Source of the DNA: Thermococcus sp. 18S1
GTDB taxonomy: Archaea > Methanobacteriota_B > Thermococci > Thermococcales > Thermococcaceae
Direction of reading: 5' to 3'
Length of the DNA: 64,000 nt
Assembly (NCBI RefSeq): GCF_012027645.1
Contig: NZ_SNUU01000001.1
Coordinates: 1,488,001 to 1,552,000 of the forward strand
Shown: positions 35,547-45,001 of the stretch, in pieces
How positions within the stretch are numbered: position 1 is the stretch's first letter
Layout of the letters: each line of letters starts with the position of its first letter
The notes under the pieces: model-generated
What the model was told of the DNA's origin: nothing
Database searches by the model: none
The model's input: the letters and a program-made list of their open reading frames with translations, nothing else
Program-made: the position numbers and the translations under genes

Positions 35547-35609
35547 GGACGGATGATGACCTCGGCATATCTGACGTCAGGATGATGACGATCTTGAGTG
35601 CTGATTTGT
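35547..35609 (+). ncRNA. C/D box guide sRNA
   Basis: Box C ATGATGA (35553-35559), an 11-nt guide CCTCGGCATAT, box D' CTGA (35571-35574), box C' ATGATGA (35582-35588), a 12-nt guide CGATCTTGAGTG and box D CTGA (35601-35604). All four boxes match the archaeal consensus exactly. A TATA box (GTTATTAA, 35523-35530) lies about 25 nt before the expected 5' end. By the D+5 rule the methylated bases would be the G in ATATG and the C ending CACTC of the complementary targets; which rRNA or tRNA sites these are I cannot tell. It lies between convergent gene ends. Confidence 0.85.
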
Positions 35610-35632
35610 GAATGCAATAGAAAAAGAAGGAA

Positions 35633-37363
35633 TCAGCGAATGACTATGTTCAATCTCCGCATGTTGATTGAGATTCCGTACTCCCTGGACACGTCCTTTA
35701 TGACTCTCTGGACAGTCGCCGCTATGTCCTGCTTTATTTTTTCGTCGGAGACTCCGGAGAACGAGCCGAAAAGCCCCCCAACGTTCTCTCTGAGGAAGCT
35801 GGCCTCGATATCAACGTAAACGGTGGAACCCTTGATTTCGTGGTTAAGTTTGAGCCATTTGAACGTGACGCGCGGGACAAGCTTGAGCTCCGCGTGAACC
35901 CTGTTTTTGAGGGTCTCCACTGCAGGTTCTATGCGGCTCTTTAGCATGGTTTCCTCGCTTTCCTTCTTCTTTTCCTCCGTGAGGGCGGAGAGTTCGTCTA
36001 TTCCTGCCTGTTTAAGGAGCTGCTCGACCTCCTTCTCCAGGAGTTCCTTCTTGGCGATTATCTCCGCGGCCTTGCCGCTGGTCTCGACGGCCACAGGGGC
36101 AGCCGCAGAACCTGAGACCGCTGCCTTTGACACGGTCTCAATTTCTATGTTGTGAACGGTTATGTAGCGCTTCAGACTTCTTCCAAGCTCTCTCGCATGC
36201 CTGCCCAGAATGTCCTTGACCACCCTGTAGACGGAGTCCCTGGCCATACTGGTTTCAACCACAAGGGAGAGGTTTATCTCGAACTCCTTCCTTCCCCGGA
36301 TGTCGAAGTGGGCCTTGTCTATCTTTATCCCCGCGCTCTCGATCTCGGTCACAACGGTCCTGGCGTAGGCGCTGAAGTATGGCCACACGTCCTCGAGAAC
36401 GGACAGGGAAATCCTTCCGTCCTTTGTGACGTTTCCGGTCTTCTTCTTGTCCCTATCTACTATCTCCTGGGGCTTGAGTTCCTGGCCGTCGATAATTATG
36501 CCCACATCTCTAATTATCGGCTTTATCTCGGCCTCCCTGAGGAGAACGGGGGCGTACTTGCTGACGGCGTGGAGCATCCTCTTTTCCGCCACCTCTATGT
36601 CCCTTGAATCGCCGGTGGAGTTTCCGTAGATGTGGACGTTGAGATAGACAACGCCCTCTCCCACGTTGGCGTCGAACTCTATTCTGTTTATCGTGAGGCC
36701 CTTTATCCTCTTGGCCTCCTTGAGGAGGTCCTCCGCGTAGACCTGGAAGGCCTTCTCGGGTATGCTGCCACCGGTCAGGTTGACCACAACCTCGGGCTTC
36801 CCCGCAGGGGTTGAGGCGGGCTTGGGTTTTTCTGCCTCCACAGCCAGGGGCTGTGGCTCGGGTGTGGTCTGCTGGGTGGCCGCCTGAGAGGTCACCGCGG
36901 CTCCCGCCGTTGCTGCCATCGCTGCCCCCCTCTCAGCGGGTTCCTCCCTCTTTGCGGGCGCTGAAGGAGGCCCCTCGCTGGGGACTTTGAAGAGTTCATC
37001 CAGCGGGACTTTTGGGGTCTGAGTGTATGCGTCGATATTATCCGCCACGGACAGCTTGAGCTCGAGTTCATCGAGGGTATAAACGTCAACGACCATTGGT
37101 TTGCCAATGGATGACTTCAGCACCCTGATTGCTTCCTCTCCCGAGAGGTTCTGCTTCGTGTCAACCACGAGGCACTCCGCTGCGAGCACCTTTGACCTGT
37201 CGAGGAGGACGGTTATGTAGTACTTACCTTCTGCGCTCCTGGCAAATATCTTTAGAAAAGCCCCGTTGCCCTGGGAAAGCGCCTTCTGAATGAGCGCTCC
37301 CAGCTCCCCCGCGGAGGTTGCTACCACGTTCTCCATGAATGGCCCCTTGTCTGGCAGCTGCAT
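35633..37363 (-). CDS. DUF2226-like protein
   Basis: 576 residues. N-terminal domain of about 115 residues (from KGPFMENVVATSAGEL), typical in my memory of the archaeal DUF2226 family, then a low-complexity Pro/Ala/Thr/Glu linker (about 120-195), then alpha/beta domains with repeated strand-helix units and a coiled segment (KKELLEKEVEQLLKQAG). No signal peptide or membrane helix. Start ATG 37363 lies after GGTGATGG; a TATA box (TATATATA, about 37380-37387) is so close that the mRNA may be nearly leaderless. Function unknown. Divergent from the TrkA-N/DHH gene. Confidence 0.6.
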   Translation of the reverse strand: MQLPDKGPFMENVVATSAGELGALIQKALSQGNGAFLKIFARSAEGKYYITVLLDRSKVLAAECLVVDTKQNLSGEEAIRVLKSSIGKPMVVDVYTLDELELKLSVADNIDAYTQTPKVPLDELFKVPSEGPPSAPAKREEPAERGAAMAATAGAAVTSQAATQQTTPEPQPLAVEAEKPKPASTPAGKPEVVVNLTGGSIPEKAFQVYAEDLLKEAKRIKGLTINRIEFDANVGEGVVYLNVHIYGNSTGDSRDIEVAEKRMLHAVSKYAPVLLREAEIKPIIRDVGIIIDGQELKPQEIVDRDKKKTGNVTKDGRISLSVLEDVWPYFSAYARTVVTEIESAGIKIDKAHFDIRGRKEFEINLSLVVETSMARDSVYRVVKDILGRHARELGRSLKRYITVHNIEIETVSKAAVSGSAAAPVAVETSGKAAEIIAKKELLEKEVEQLLKQAGIDELSALTEEKKKESEETMLKSRIEPAVETLKNRVHAELKLVPRVTFKWLKLNHEIKGSTVYVDIEASFLRENVGGLFGSFSGVSDEKIKQDIAATVQRVIKDVSREYGISINMRRLNIVIR

Positions 37364-37477
37364 ATCCATCACCATTAGCTATATATATCCCTCAGCCAAA
37401 AAATCCCAGAGAGGAATTCACCGTCCTAGTATATCGGCGCTTGTATTTAAACATTATTGTGCAAAAAGGTGGGGAAC

Positions 37478-38941
37478 ATGCGGGTGCTGGTACTCGGAGG
37501 CGGGGCAATCGGCCGTGCGATAGCCGAATCCCTGAGGGGAGAGTTTGATGTAACCGTGATAGAAAAGGATGAAATCCGTGCCAAGGCCCTCGAGGAGAGC
37601 GGATTCCAGGTCATCAACGGGGACTTCTCATACACCGCCACCCTCCTGAAGGCGGGGGTTGACAAAGCCGAACTCGTCATAATAACCACAATGAACGTGG
37701 ATATAATCAGAAAAACCGTCTACGTGATAAGAACCAACAACAAAGACGTGCCGATCGTTACGGTTCTTCCCGACGATGTTGGCCTGGATGACCTCGTTGC
37801 CCAGATAAACGAGGAGTATGAGGCGGAGGTTAAGGTCGACTACGCCGTCTCACCCAGAAGCGCCCTTAAGGAGGCCCTGGTCAGAACGGTCGAGCGGATT
37901 GGCGAGCGGAAAAACGCCAACCTCCTGGTCAGGAAGCTCAAGGAGCTCCGGAACCAGGCAGATTCCCTCCTGATAGTCATGCACGACAACCCTGACCCGG
38001 ATGCAATAGCCAGCGCGACCGCCCTGAGCGTCATAGCCCAGACCCTCGGCTTCAAGACCCAGATAGTCTACGGCGGCGAGATAGCTCACCACGAGAACAG
38101 GGCCTTCGTGAACCTCCTCGGCGTCGACCTCAGGAAGGTCTCCAGGGGTTCCTACGAGCTGAAGCGCTACCCCTTCATAGCCCTCGTGGACTGCCAGCCC
38201 AACGGCAACCTCACGACGCTTGATCAGTCGGATTACAAGAAGATAAAGATACTCATCGACCACCACCAGATACTCCAGCACCTTCAGGAGCTCATCCCCG
38301 AGGACGCTTTCCTTGACATACGGCCCGATGTCCACTCCTCCGCCGCGATCCTCGCGGAGTACCTCAGGATGCTCAACATCTCCCTGTCCCCTCTCATGGC
38401 CACAGCTCTCTTCTACGGCATCTACATTGATACCAAGAAGTTCTCCAAGCTGAGCCACATCGACCTCAAGGCCATCGAGTTCTTGGCTGGCAAGGTAGAT
38501 TACGAGCTTCTCGACAAGATAGAGCACCCGGACATAAGCACCGAGACGGCCGAGATACTGGCGAAGGCAATAATGAACAGGCGCATCTACAAGAACGTTG
38601 TCGTCAGCAACGTGGGCTTCATCACCAACCGCGACGCTATAGCGGAGTCAGCTGATTTCCTCCTCCGCCTGGAGGGCATAACCACTGTCCTAGTCTTCGG
38701 CATAGTGGACGACAGAATAGAGATCTCCGCCAGAACCCGCGACGTCAGGGTGAACATAGGGGCCGTCCTCAGGGAGGCCTTCGGCGACATCGGCAGCGGC
38801 GGCGGCCACTCCCAGTCTGGCGGGGCGAGAATTCCGCTTGGAATCTTCAAGCTCGCCAAGGACAAGGGCTCGCTCCTCAGGCTGGCGGAGGAGGCCATAA
38901 CGGAGAAGTTCCTCGATGCGCTAAAAGTTAAAGAAGGCTGA
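37478..38941 (+). CDS. TrkA-N (RCK) plus DHH phosphoesterase protein
   Basis: 487 residues. Residues 1-140 form a Rossmann nucleotide-binding TrkA-N domain (VLVLGGGAIGRAIAES, and D/E-rich second strand), usually an NAD(H) or cyclic-dinucleotide sensor. The rest is a DHH/DHHA1 phosphoesterase: MHDNPDPDAIAS, VDCQPNGN, LIDHHQ and GSGGGHSQSGGARI. Such fusions are common in archaea and are thought to hydrolyse short RNAs or cyclic dinucleotides under ligand control; activity here is not proven. Start ATG 37478 follows AGGTGGGGAAC. It ends back-to-back with the PRC-barrel gene with no spare base. Confidence 0.87.
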   Translation: MRVLVLGGGAIGRAIAESLRGEFDVTVIEKDEIRAKALEESGFQVINGDFSYTATLLKAGVDKAELVIITTMNVDIIRKTVYVIRTNNKDVPIVTVLPDDVGLDDLVAQINEEYEAEVKVDYAVSPRSALKEALVRTVERIGERKNANLLVRKLKELRNQADSLLIVMHDNPDPDAIASATALSVIAQTLGFKTQIVYGGEIAHHENRAFVNLLGVDLRKVSRGSYELKRYPFIALVDCQPNGNLTTLDQSDYKKIKILIDHHQILQHLQELIPEDAFLDIRPDVHSSAAILAEYLRMLNISLSPLMATALFYGIYIDTKKFSKLSHIDLKAIEFLAGKVDYELLDKIEHPDISTETAEILAKAIMNRRIYKNVVVSNVGFITNRDAIAESADFLLRLEGITTVLVFGIVDDRIEISARTRDVRVNIGAVLREAFGDIGSGGGHSQSGGARIPLGIFKLAKDKGSLLRLAEEAITEKFLDALKVKEG

Positions 38942-39151
38942 TCACTCTTCTTTTGCCTTTACCAGTATTATATCACCTATCGCGGTAACCCTGTTGTATG
39001 GCACGCCGACCTTCTCGCCCGGCAGTCCAAGGGCTAGCACCTTCCCCTGGCCCCTGTCAATCTCGATCAGAATCTCATCGACGTAGCCGACGTAGTAGCC
39101 CTTGGTGTTGTATATCTGCTTCCCGTAGAGCTTTGAGAGGCGCATCACCAT
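38942..39151 (-). CDS. PRC-barrel domain protein
   Basis: 69 residues forming one PRC-barrel: RLSKLYGKQIYNTKGYYVG, then YVDEILIEIDRGQGKVLAL, then PYNRVTAIGDIILVK. These small beta barrels bind proteins or RNA; archaeal CdpB proteins of the cell division machinery are of this type. Start ATG 39151 follows GGTGATTAAA; TATA box GTTTAAATACG at about 39180-39190. A longer upstream frame on this strand is antisense noise over the neighbouring gene. Division role is a suggestion from family knowledge. Confidence 0.85.
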   Translation of the reverse strand: MVMRLSKLYGKQIYNTKGYYVGYVDEILIEIDRGQGKVLALGLPGEKVGVPYNRVTAIGDIILVKAKEE

Positions 39152-39192
39152 TTTAATCACCGGAATAGGTTGTTGGTGAACGTATTTAAACG

Positions 39193-39729
39193 TTACCTCC
39201 TGGGAATGCTCCTGGCCACCTCGAAGGCCCATCTCGCAAATACTGCGAAGAATGCCAGCACCGCCCCCATGACTCCGACGACGAACAGACTCGCAACGGC
39301 TCCCTCTGTGCCCTGGAGGGGTTCGTACCCTTTGAAGGCCAGCATTGCCACGGCGAAGCCGCCAAAGTAACTGAGCGGGACTAGGAACATGTCCAGGTAG
39401 CTGGAGGGGCCAACGATAATCATGACCGCCATGACGACGGCTATGAACGCATATGCCCCAGAGGGGCCAACGTCCCTTACCGCCCACAGACCCGCCAGCA
39501 GAGAAGTGGCAAGGAACCCCATGGGGAACGCGTAGGCGGAGGCCCTGACGTTAACGGGATATCTGAGGCTCAGCAGGGCTCCCGCGAGCAGGCCGACGTA
39601 TATCAGATACACGAACCCTTCGTTTCCAGCCCTGGGCGAGTACATGGCCACCGCTACCGCAAAGCCTATGAACGAACCCACCCCTGCCCAGGCAAGGAGC
39701 GACCTCCAGTTTACATCCCGCGGGTTCAT
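39193..39729 (-). CDS. Polytopic membrane protein of unknown function
   Basis: 178 residues with about six membrane helices ([47 protein letters not shown] and others) and short loops. I see no family motif. Its ATG overlaps the stop of the riboflavin kinase gene, so it is the third gene of a coupled nfi-ribK run. A vitamin transporter role would fit the neighbour but nothing in the sequence shows it. Confidence 0.65.
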   Translation of the reverse strand: MNPRDVNWRSLLAWAGVGSFIGFAVAVAMYSPRAGNEGFVYLIYVGLLAGALLSLRYPVNVRASAYAFPMGFLATSLLAGLWAVRDVGPSGAYAFIAVVMAVMIIVGPSSYLDMFLVPLSYFGGFAVAMLAFKGYEPLQGTEGAVASLFVVGVMGAVLAFFAVFARWAFEVARSIPRR

Positions 39730-40364
39730 GATTTCACGACCTTTATCGTTATCTTTGAGCCGTCCCGAAGGTTCAGCTTCTCCCTGAGATAGATGGGGGC
39801 CACTATTTCCGCTATCTTCGGTGGATGAACCGTTCGGGAGGGTATGACTATTGCGCCCTCGACGTCCCCTACCCTAACCCGGTATGCTTTGACGTCTCCG
39901 AACGTCCTTCCATCCTTCACGAATCCTGGGAGGATAACCGGCCTGACGCCGCAGAGGGCATCAAACACCGTCCTCGGGAAGATAACGCGGATATTCAGCG
40001 TTCCTGGGTACGGTTTGAAGCCCAGGTACTCCTCGATTAACTGGGAGTACTGCCTCACGTAATACGCCCCCTCACCTATTCCAGAGATGACCTCGCCGAT
40101 TATAACGCCGTTGTAAAGGACGCCCGATATGGCATCGCAGAGTTCCTCCAGAAAGGCCAGGCCTTTGGGGCTTATCTCAACGTAGGTTTTCTTCCCCTCG
40201 ACGGACTTCTCTATGAATCCCTCCCCCTCCATGTCCTCGAGGAGCCTCAGGACGGACTGCGGGGAAATCCCGAGCTCATCGCCCAGGTCCCTCAGCGTCA
40301 CCTTGACCTTCTCTCCAACGGCCCCCCTTCTGGCCAGCAGGATGAGCAGTTTTATCCTCTTCAT
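39726..40364 (-). CDS. ribK: CTP-dependent riboflavin kinase with N-terminal HTH
   Basis: 212 residues. The C-terminal 125 residues are archaeal RibK (DUF120): [17 protein letters not shown] and [13 protein letters not shown], which phosphorylates riboflavin to FMN with CTP. The N-terminal 85 residues are a winged helix ([23 protein letters not shown]), as in RbkR, the regulator-kinase fusion of riboflavin genes. So the protein may both make FMN and repress rib genes. Overlaps nfi by four bases. Confidence 0.93.
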   Translation of the reverse strand: MKRIKLLILLARRGAVGEKVKVTLRDLGDELGISPQSVLRLLEDMEGEGFIEKSVEGKKTYVEISPKGLAFLEELCDAISGVLYNGVIIGEVISGIGEGAYYVRQYSQLIEEYLGFKPYPGTLNIRVIFPRTVFDALCGVRPVILPGFVKDGRTFGDVKAYRVRVGDVEGAIVIPSRTVHPPKIAEIVAPIYLREKLNLRDGSKITIKVVKS

Positions 40365-40936
40365 AGCGTTTCCCTCTTCGACAGTCTGTCAGCGAGCCTG
40401 AGCGGTTTGGGATAGCCTCCCTCAAGCAGAGGCTCGATGATTCTCGCCGCGGATTCCAAGTCGATTAAATGGCCGACGCTTACATAAGCTTTTCCCATCC
40501 GCCTGAACGAGCCATCCGGCGCACCCCTCAGGGGCCCCTTGGCAACGCCTATGGTTGGCCGCCCGACCAGCAGACCGATGTGGGAGGCCAGCCCGTAGCC
40601 GCGCGGGTGCGCCCTCCCGTGTCCTTCAACGAGGAGAACATCGAACTCCTCACCGCGGAGCACCAGGAGAACCGGCCGGGTTTCTCTCAGGAAAAAATAT
40701 GTGGGGACGTACGGGAACGTGACATCAACCACGGCCGTTTTTGAGTCCAGAACCTGGCAGTCGGGGAAGGTGCAGAGAACTAGGGCCGCCCTTGCCAGGT
40801 TCTCCCTGTACGATACGTCCACTGCAGCTATGATCCGCACACTATCCGGGTCAACGGGTCTCTCCACGACCCTTCCGGCGAGTCTCACCTGGGCCGCGGC
40901 GATCCTCTCAAGTTTTTTCTGCAATTCGGTAACCAC
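40361..40936 (-). CDS. nfi: Endonuclease V
   Basis: 191 residues. Deamination repair enzyme cutting near inosine. Family features: AAVDVSY with the catalytic Asp, the [11 protein letters not shown] wedge motif, [21 protein letters not shown] and [13 protein letters not shown]. Start is GTG 40936 after GGTGATTAT. A perfect 8-bp inverted repeat (40923-40930/40943-40950) encloses the start codon. Confidence 0.95.
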   Translation of the reverse strand: MVTELQKKLERIAAAQVRLAGRVVERPVDPDSVRIIAAVDVSYRENLARAALVLCTFPDCQVLDSKTAVVDVTFPYVPTYFFLRETRPVLLVLRGEEFDVLLVEGHGRAHPRGYGLASHIGLLVGRPTIGVAKGPLRGAPDGSFRRMGKAYVSVGHLIDLESAARIIEPLLEGGYPKPLRLADRLSKRETL

Positions 40937-40950
40937 ATAATCACCGAATT
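40923..40950 (-). promoter_or_regulatory. Inverted repeat around the endonuclease V start
   Basis: AATTCGGT and ACCGAATT, perfect 8-bp arms 12 bases apart. In mRNA the hairpin would hold the GTG start codon in its loop and take up part of the ribosome binding site GGTGAT, so it could damp translation. Confidence 0.45.
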
Positions 40951-40969
40951 ATGTTTTTATGTAATTGTT

Positions 40970-41617
40970 TCATCGGTTTGCCTCGTCTTTCCGTTTTTCC
41001 AGCGCCCCTGCCGCGAGGTCGAGCTTTATCTCCAGACTCCTGCTCAGCTTTGCCCTCATGAGATCCTCGAGGGTCCTTTCAAGGATGTTCCTTGCCTGGT
41101 CCTGTTTTCCCCTTACGTTCACGAGGCCTTTGGGATACTCCAGCGTCATCAGCTCCTCGTAGGTCTTCTCCATGGTGCGGTAGGTTCTCTCCGCCTCTTC
41201 GAGGTTTCCATCGAGGAGGAGCAGCAGGAAGTGTCTCCTGAGCTCACCAATGAAGTCCCCGATACCAAGGGCGTAGTCGGCGTGGGGCACGCCCAGCTCT
41301 CCAGGTGAGGGATAATCCGCTCCGGTCATGTACGCGAAGAACAGGCTGGCCTCAACGAACTCCTGATGGGCGCTCTGGACGTAGCCGGTGTGGTAAAGGT
41401 CAGGGTGATCCTTCAGCTTCCTCCTCAGCTCCTCGACCTTCTCGCGGACGATTTTCAGCCGTTTCTCAGCCTCCTCAACCTCTCCTCTGTGCAGGGCCTT
41501 TATCGTGTCCCCGCTCATCCTGACTATCTCCCTCGTCAGCCTCAGCGCCTCCTCCCTGAGCGAATCCTTCTCATCGAGAACCTCCCTAATCTCGGCTATT
41601 ATTTCCTTCAGCTCCAT
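40970..41617 (-). CDS. Translin family protein
   Basis: 215 residues, all helical. The region HPDLYHTGYVQSAHQEFVEA and DYPSPGELGVPHADYALGIGDFIGELRR is typical of translin/TRAX, which bind single-stranded nucleic acid; the TRAX-like acidic residues (QEFVEA, GDFIGEL) that give RNase activity appear to be present. Archaeal relatives form octamers. The gene is 33 nt after nothing else; its TATA box (TTTTTAA at about 41643-41651) ends the structured element at 41658-41813. Confidence 0.88.
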   Translation of the reverse strand: MELKEIIAEIREVLDEKDSLREEALRLTREIVRMSGDTIKALHRGEVEEAEKRLKIVREKVEELRRKLKDHPDLYHTGYVQSAHQEFVEASLFFAYMTGADYPSPGELGVPHADYALGIGDFIGELRRHFLLLLLDGNLEEAERTYRTMEKTYEELMTLEYPKGLVNVRGKQDQARNILERTLEDLMRAKLSRSLEIKLDLAAGALEKRKDEANR

Positions 41618-41657
41618 GATCTCACCGGAAGAAGTTCGACAAAGGGGTTAAAAATGT

Positions 41658-41813
41658 GGGCTCGGCCCATCTCCATCCCTCATCGGCGGCCGGACGGCGT
41701 CCTCCGGTGGTCCGGAGGGCGAGCCCTGTCCGCCCGGCATCGTCGCACCCGCTCATCGCTGGCACCGCACCGGCTCCCGGGACCGGGCCACCGGGCGTCG
41801 TCGGATGCTCGTA
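41658..41813 (-). ncRNA. GC-rich structured RNA candidate (H/ACA-like ends)
   Basis: About 155 bases of very GC-rich, ORF-free DNA between AT-rich flanks. On the minus strand a TATA box (CCTTAAAATT, about 41833-41842) fits a start near 41813. Two long-range stems occur: CGCCCGG/CCGGGCG followed by GACA, and GGGCTCG/CGAGCCC followed by ACA just before the translin TATA box. ACA after a stem recalls H/ACA RNA, but I could not fold proper guide pockets, so the class is open. Confidence 0.5.
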
Positions 41814-41948
41814 CGAATTATTTTCGGGAAAAATTTTAAGGGTTTCGGGATAAATAACTGGCAGGAATATTCGGCTCTCGAATTCATGCCGAAAAGTATA
41901 TAAACGGATGCACAGACCCGACCATACAAACCCTGAGAGGTGACGCTC

Positions 41949-43166
41949 ATGGCTGAGAAGGTCAGGAACATAGTTGTTGAGGAGCTCATGAGGACCCCCG
42001 TTGAGATGCAGAGGGTCGAGCTCGTTGAGAGGAAGGGTATAGGACACCCGGACAGCATTGCCGACGGCATAGCCGAGGCCGTCAGCAGGGCGCTCAGCAG
42101 GGAGTACGTGAAGAGGTACGGCATCATCCTCCACCACAACACCGACCAGGTGGAGGTCGTTGGTGGAAAGGCCTACCCGCGCTTCGGCGGCGGTGAGGTC
42201 ATCAAGCCGATATACATCCTCCTCTCCGGAAGGGCCGTTGAGATAGTTGACCGCGAACTCTTCCCGGTTCACGAGGTTGCCATTAAAGCCGCCCGCGAGT
42301 ACCTCAGGAAGGCCGTCAGGCACCTCGACCTTGAGAACCACGTCGTCATCGACTCCCGCATCGGTCAGGGAAGCGTTGACCTCGTTGGAGTCTTCAACAA
42401 GGCCAAGGAAACCCCGATCCCGCTCGCCAACGACACCAGCTTTGGAGTCGGCTACGCCCCGCTCAGCGAGACCGAGAGGATAGTTTACGAGACCGAGAGG
42501 CTCCTCAACAGCGACGAGTTTAAGAGGAAGTACCCGGCGGTCGGTGAGGACATCAAGGTTATGGGCCTCAGGAAGGGCGATGAGATAGACATCACCATCG
42601 CGGCCGCCATGGTGGACAGCGAGGTTGCCGGTCCGGACGAGTACATGGCCGTTAAGGAGGCCATCTACGAGGCCGCCAAGGGCGTCGCCGAGGCCCACAC
42701 CGAGAGGAAGGTCAACATCTACGTCAACACCGCCGACGACCCTGAGAAGGGCATCTACTACATCACCGTCACCGGAACCAGTGCCGAGGCCGGTGACGAC
42801 GGTAGCGTTGGTAGGGGCAACCGCGTTAACGGCCTCATCACCCCGAACAGGCACATGAGCATGGAGGCCGCTGCCGGAAAGAACCCGGTCAGCCACGTTG
42901 GAAAGATATACAACCTCCTCTCGATGCTCATCGCCAACGACATCGCCGAGCAGGTCGAGGGTGTCGAGGAGGTCTACGTCAGGATACTCAGCCAGATAGG
43001 CAAGCCCATCGACGAGCCGCTTGTCGCGAGCGTCCAGATAATCCCGAAGAAGGGCTACAGCCTCGAGACCATCCAGAAGCCGGCCTACGAGATAGCCGAC
43101 GCCTGGCTCGCCGACATAACGAAGATACAGAAGATGATCCTCGACGACCAGCTCAACGTCTTCTGA
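41949..43166 (+). CDS. metK: S-adenosylmethionine synthetase, archaeal type
   Basis: 405 residues. Makes AdoMet from ATP and methionine. Archaeal-type sequence: [24 protein letters not shown] near the start, [22 protein letters not shown], and [31 protein letters not shown] late (given here in two parts by the family: the GRGNRVNG loop and NRPMS-like HMSMEA). Start ATG 41949 follows GAGAGGTGACGCTC; TATA box GTATATAAAC at about 41897-41906. Highly biased codon use suggests strong expression. Confidence 0.97.
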   Translation: MAEKVRNIVVEELMRTPVEMQRVELVERKGIGHPDSIADGIAEAVSRALSREYVKRYGIILHHNTDQVEVVGGKAYPRFGGGEVIKPIYILLSGRAVEIVDRELFPVHEVAIKAAREYLRKAVRHLDLENHVVIDSRIGQGSVDLVGVFNKAKETPIPLANDTSFGVGYAPLSETERIVYETERLLNSDEFKRKYPAVGEDIKVMGLRKGDEIDITIAAAMVDSEVAGPDEYMAVKEAIYEAAKGVAEAHTERKVNIYVNTADDPEKGIYYITVTGTSAEAGDDGSVGRGNRVNGLITPNRHMSMEAAAGKNPVSHVGKIYNLLSMLIANDIAEQVEGVEEVYVRILSQIGKPIDEPLVASVQIIPKKGYSLETIQKPAYEIADAWLADITKIQKMILDDQLNVF

Positions 43167-43233
43167 TTCCCTTTCTCTTTCCAGGTTTTTCTAAGCCAAG
43201 AATGTTGGGAGTTTAAAAGTTTTGGAAGAAACC

Positions 43234-43455
43234 TCAGACGGCAGGGTAGCCGCTCTGCTTGAGGACCCTTATGAGCTTCGCCTCTTCGAGGGCTATGGCG
43301 ACCTTCTCCTTCTTGACCTTCGCGAGCTCAGAAGCGGCGGCCTTCTTCTGGCGGGCCATCCTCACGAGGCGGGCCTCCTCAAGGGCGAGGAGCTCCTTCC
43401 TCTTCTTAACAACCTCAAGCCTCTTCTGAAGTAAGGTGGATTTCAACTTCTCCAT
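43234..43455 (-). CDS. Small basic coiled-coil protein
   Basis: 73 residues beginning MEKLKSTLLQKRLEVVKK, nearly all helix with heptad-like Leu/Ala spacing and many Lys/Arg/Glu. No known domain. Start ATG 43455 follows AGGTGATATCT. A 7-bp palindrome (43462-43479) lies over the inferred transcript start, with TATA box CTTATAAGG at 43488-43496. Could be a nucleoid-associated or RNA-binding protein; this is guesswork from charge. Confidence 0.6.
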   Translation of the reverse strand: MEKLKSTLLQKRLEVVKKRKELLALEEARLVRMARQKKAAASELAKVKKEKVAIALEEAKLIRVLKQSGYPAV

Positions 43456-43461
43456 AGATAT

Positions 43462-43479
43462 CACCTAAACTCTTAGGTG
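43462..43479 (-). promoter_or_regulatory. Palindrome at the start of the coiled-coil gene
   Basis: CACCTAA and TTAGGTG, 7-bp arms with four bases between. It covers the expected start point 25 nt after the TATA box and includes the AGGTG ribosome binding site. It may be a repressor site or an RNA hairpin that hides the ribosome binding site. Confidence 0.5.
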
Positions 43480-43586
43480 CTCCCGGTCCTTATAAGGTTT
43501 TCGATAAATGCTACATGTACATTCGACAATCGACGGAAGACAAGGATATAAGCCCCAACGCGTATCTCGCATCCGGTGAGGTGGGG

Positions 43587-44135
43587 ATGATAATAGCGGT
43601 AACTGGAACGCCAGGGGTCGGAAAGACCACAGTATCAAGGCTCCTCAGCGAGAAGCTTGGCTACGAATACGTGGGCGTTAAAGAATTCGCCAGAGAAAAG
43701 GGCATCGGCGAGATGGTGGACGAGGAGCTGGAGATAGATGTCGATGAGCTGGCCGAAGCCATGTCGCGGGAGTTTCACGGGAGGGATGTTGTGATAGACG
43801 GCCACCTCAGCCACTTTGTGCCGGCGGACGTCGTAATAGTCCTCCGTGCCAATCCCAAGCTCGTTGCTGAGAGACTGATGGAGCGGGGCTACTCGAGGGA
43901 GAAGCTCGCCGAGAACGTCGAGGCGGAGCTGGTGGACGTCATCCTGGTCGAGGCCCTCGAGGAAAACGAGAACGTTCTGGAGATTGACACGACTGGAAAG
44001 ACCCCGGGCGAGGTTGTGGAGGAGATATCCGAACTCCTTGAAAGGGGAATTAAAAGGCGGTTCGGAATCGTTGACTGGAGCGGCGTGTATGACGAGGTGC
44101 TGCCATACCTGCGGCTGGGGAGTGGTCGGATGTGA
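43587..44135 (+). CDS. Adenylate kinase-like ATPase (Fap7/hCINAP type)
   Basis: 182 residues. P-loop GTPGVGKTT at 7-15, then [14 protein letters not shown] and the [20 protein letters not shown] motif. Fap7-type proteins help cleave and mature small-subunit rRNA and also have weak adenylate kinase activity. Start ATG 43587 follows GGTGAGGTGGGG; an upstream extension lacks support. The stop overlaps the GTG of the M48 gene (GTGA). Confidence 0.88.
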   Translation: MIIAVTGTPGVGKTTVSRLLSEKLGYEYVGVKEFAREKGIGEMVDEELEIDVDELAEAMSREFHGRDVVIDGHLSHFVPADVVIVLRANPKLVAERLMERGYSREKLAENVEAELVDVILVEALEENENVLEIDTTGKTPGEVVEEISELLERGIKRRFGIVDWSGVYDEVLPYLRLGSGRM

Positions 44136-44989
44136 GCGCCCTCCTATGGCTCAAGGTTATTCTCGTGATTGCGTTTGTTACGTGGCTCTTCTCCGCCGCG
44201 GGCTACTTTATCTTCGGGATTCCCGGCCTGATAGGGGCCCAGGTTCTCTCCGTCGCGGTTCACTCCTGGATGTACCTGTATGGAGATGAACTTGTGCTCA
44301 GGTGGTACAGGGCCCGGATTCTTCCCAGACGGGATTACGCGTCCATCTACGAGATCGCCGAGCGCCTCGCATCCCACGCAGGGATCCCGACCCCAGACCT
44401 TGCCCTGATTCCAACGGGCACCCCCGACGTGTTCTCCACAGGGGGCAACCAGAAGCGGAGCGTTATCGTTCTCACCCACGGCATCCTACACACCCTCGAG
44501 CCAGACGAGCTTGAGGCGGTTATGTCCCATGAGATCGCCCACATACTCTCCGGTGAAACCCCCATTCAGACCCTCGCCGTCGTGATGGCGGGCTCGGTGG
44601 TGGGATTTTCTTACTGGCTGGACGCTCTCATCCATCCCTCGGACAGTGTCGGGAGGGGGGCTGGGGATTACAGGGGCAGCCTCATGCTCACCGCACCCAT
44701 CGCCGCGGGGATACTGCATTTTGTACTGGGCCGGGAGCTTGAGTACCGCGCGGACGCCATGGCGGCGGAGATAAGCGGCAGACCCCTTTCCCTCGCCAGC
44801 GCCATATTAAAAATGGAACGCGCAATCTCATTCAGGCCGATGAAGTGCGGAAATCTGGCCGCCGCTCCCCTCTTCATCGTGAACCCGTACCGCGGGGAGT
44901 TTGCGGACCTGGTCTCCACCCACCCCCGGACGGAAAAGCGCGTCGAGAGGCTTATGAAGCTGGCGGAAGAGACAGGGGCATACTCGTGA
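44132..44989 (+). CDS. M48 family membrane zinc metalloprotease (HtpX-like)
   Basis: 285 residues. Two N-terminal membrane helices (about 5-47), then HExxH as HEIAH at 133-137, a second hydrophobic pair (about 148-195) and the third ligand in [11 protein letters not shown]. HtpX-like enzymes clear damaged membrane proteins. GTG start overlaps the preceding stop codon. Followed by a phosphoesterase gene 12 nt downstream, probably one mRNA of three genes. Confidence 0.9.
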   Translation: MSALLWLKVILVIAFVTWLFSAAGYFIFGIPGLIGAQVLSVAVHSWMYLYGDELVLRWYRARILPRRDYASIYEIAERLASHAGIPTPDLALIPTGTPDVFSTGGNQKRSVIVLTHGILHTLEPDELEAVMSHEIAHILSGETPIQTLAVVMAGSVVGFSYWLDALIHPSDSVGRGAGDYRGSLMLTAPIAAGILHFVLGRELEYRADAMAAEISGRPLSLASAILKMERAISFRPMKCGNLAAAPLFIVNPYRGEFADLVSTHPRTEKRVERLMKLAEETGAYS

Positions 44990-45001
44990 GGAGGTGGTAA
45001 C

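Noticed and set aside
41656-41853. 65-codon plus-strand frame in the GC-rich island
   Set aside because: Pro/Arg/Ala-rich chance frame without ribosome binding site.
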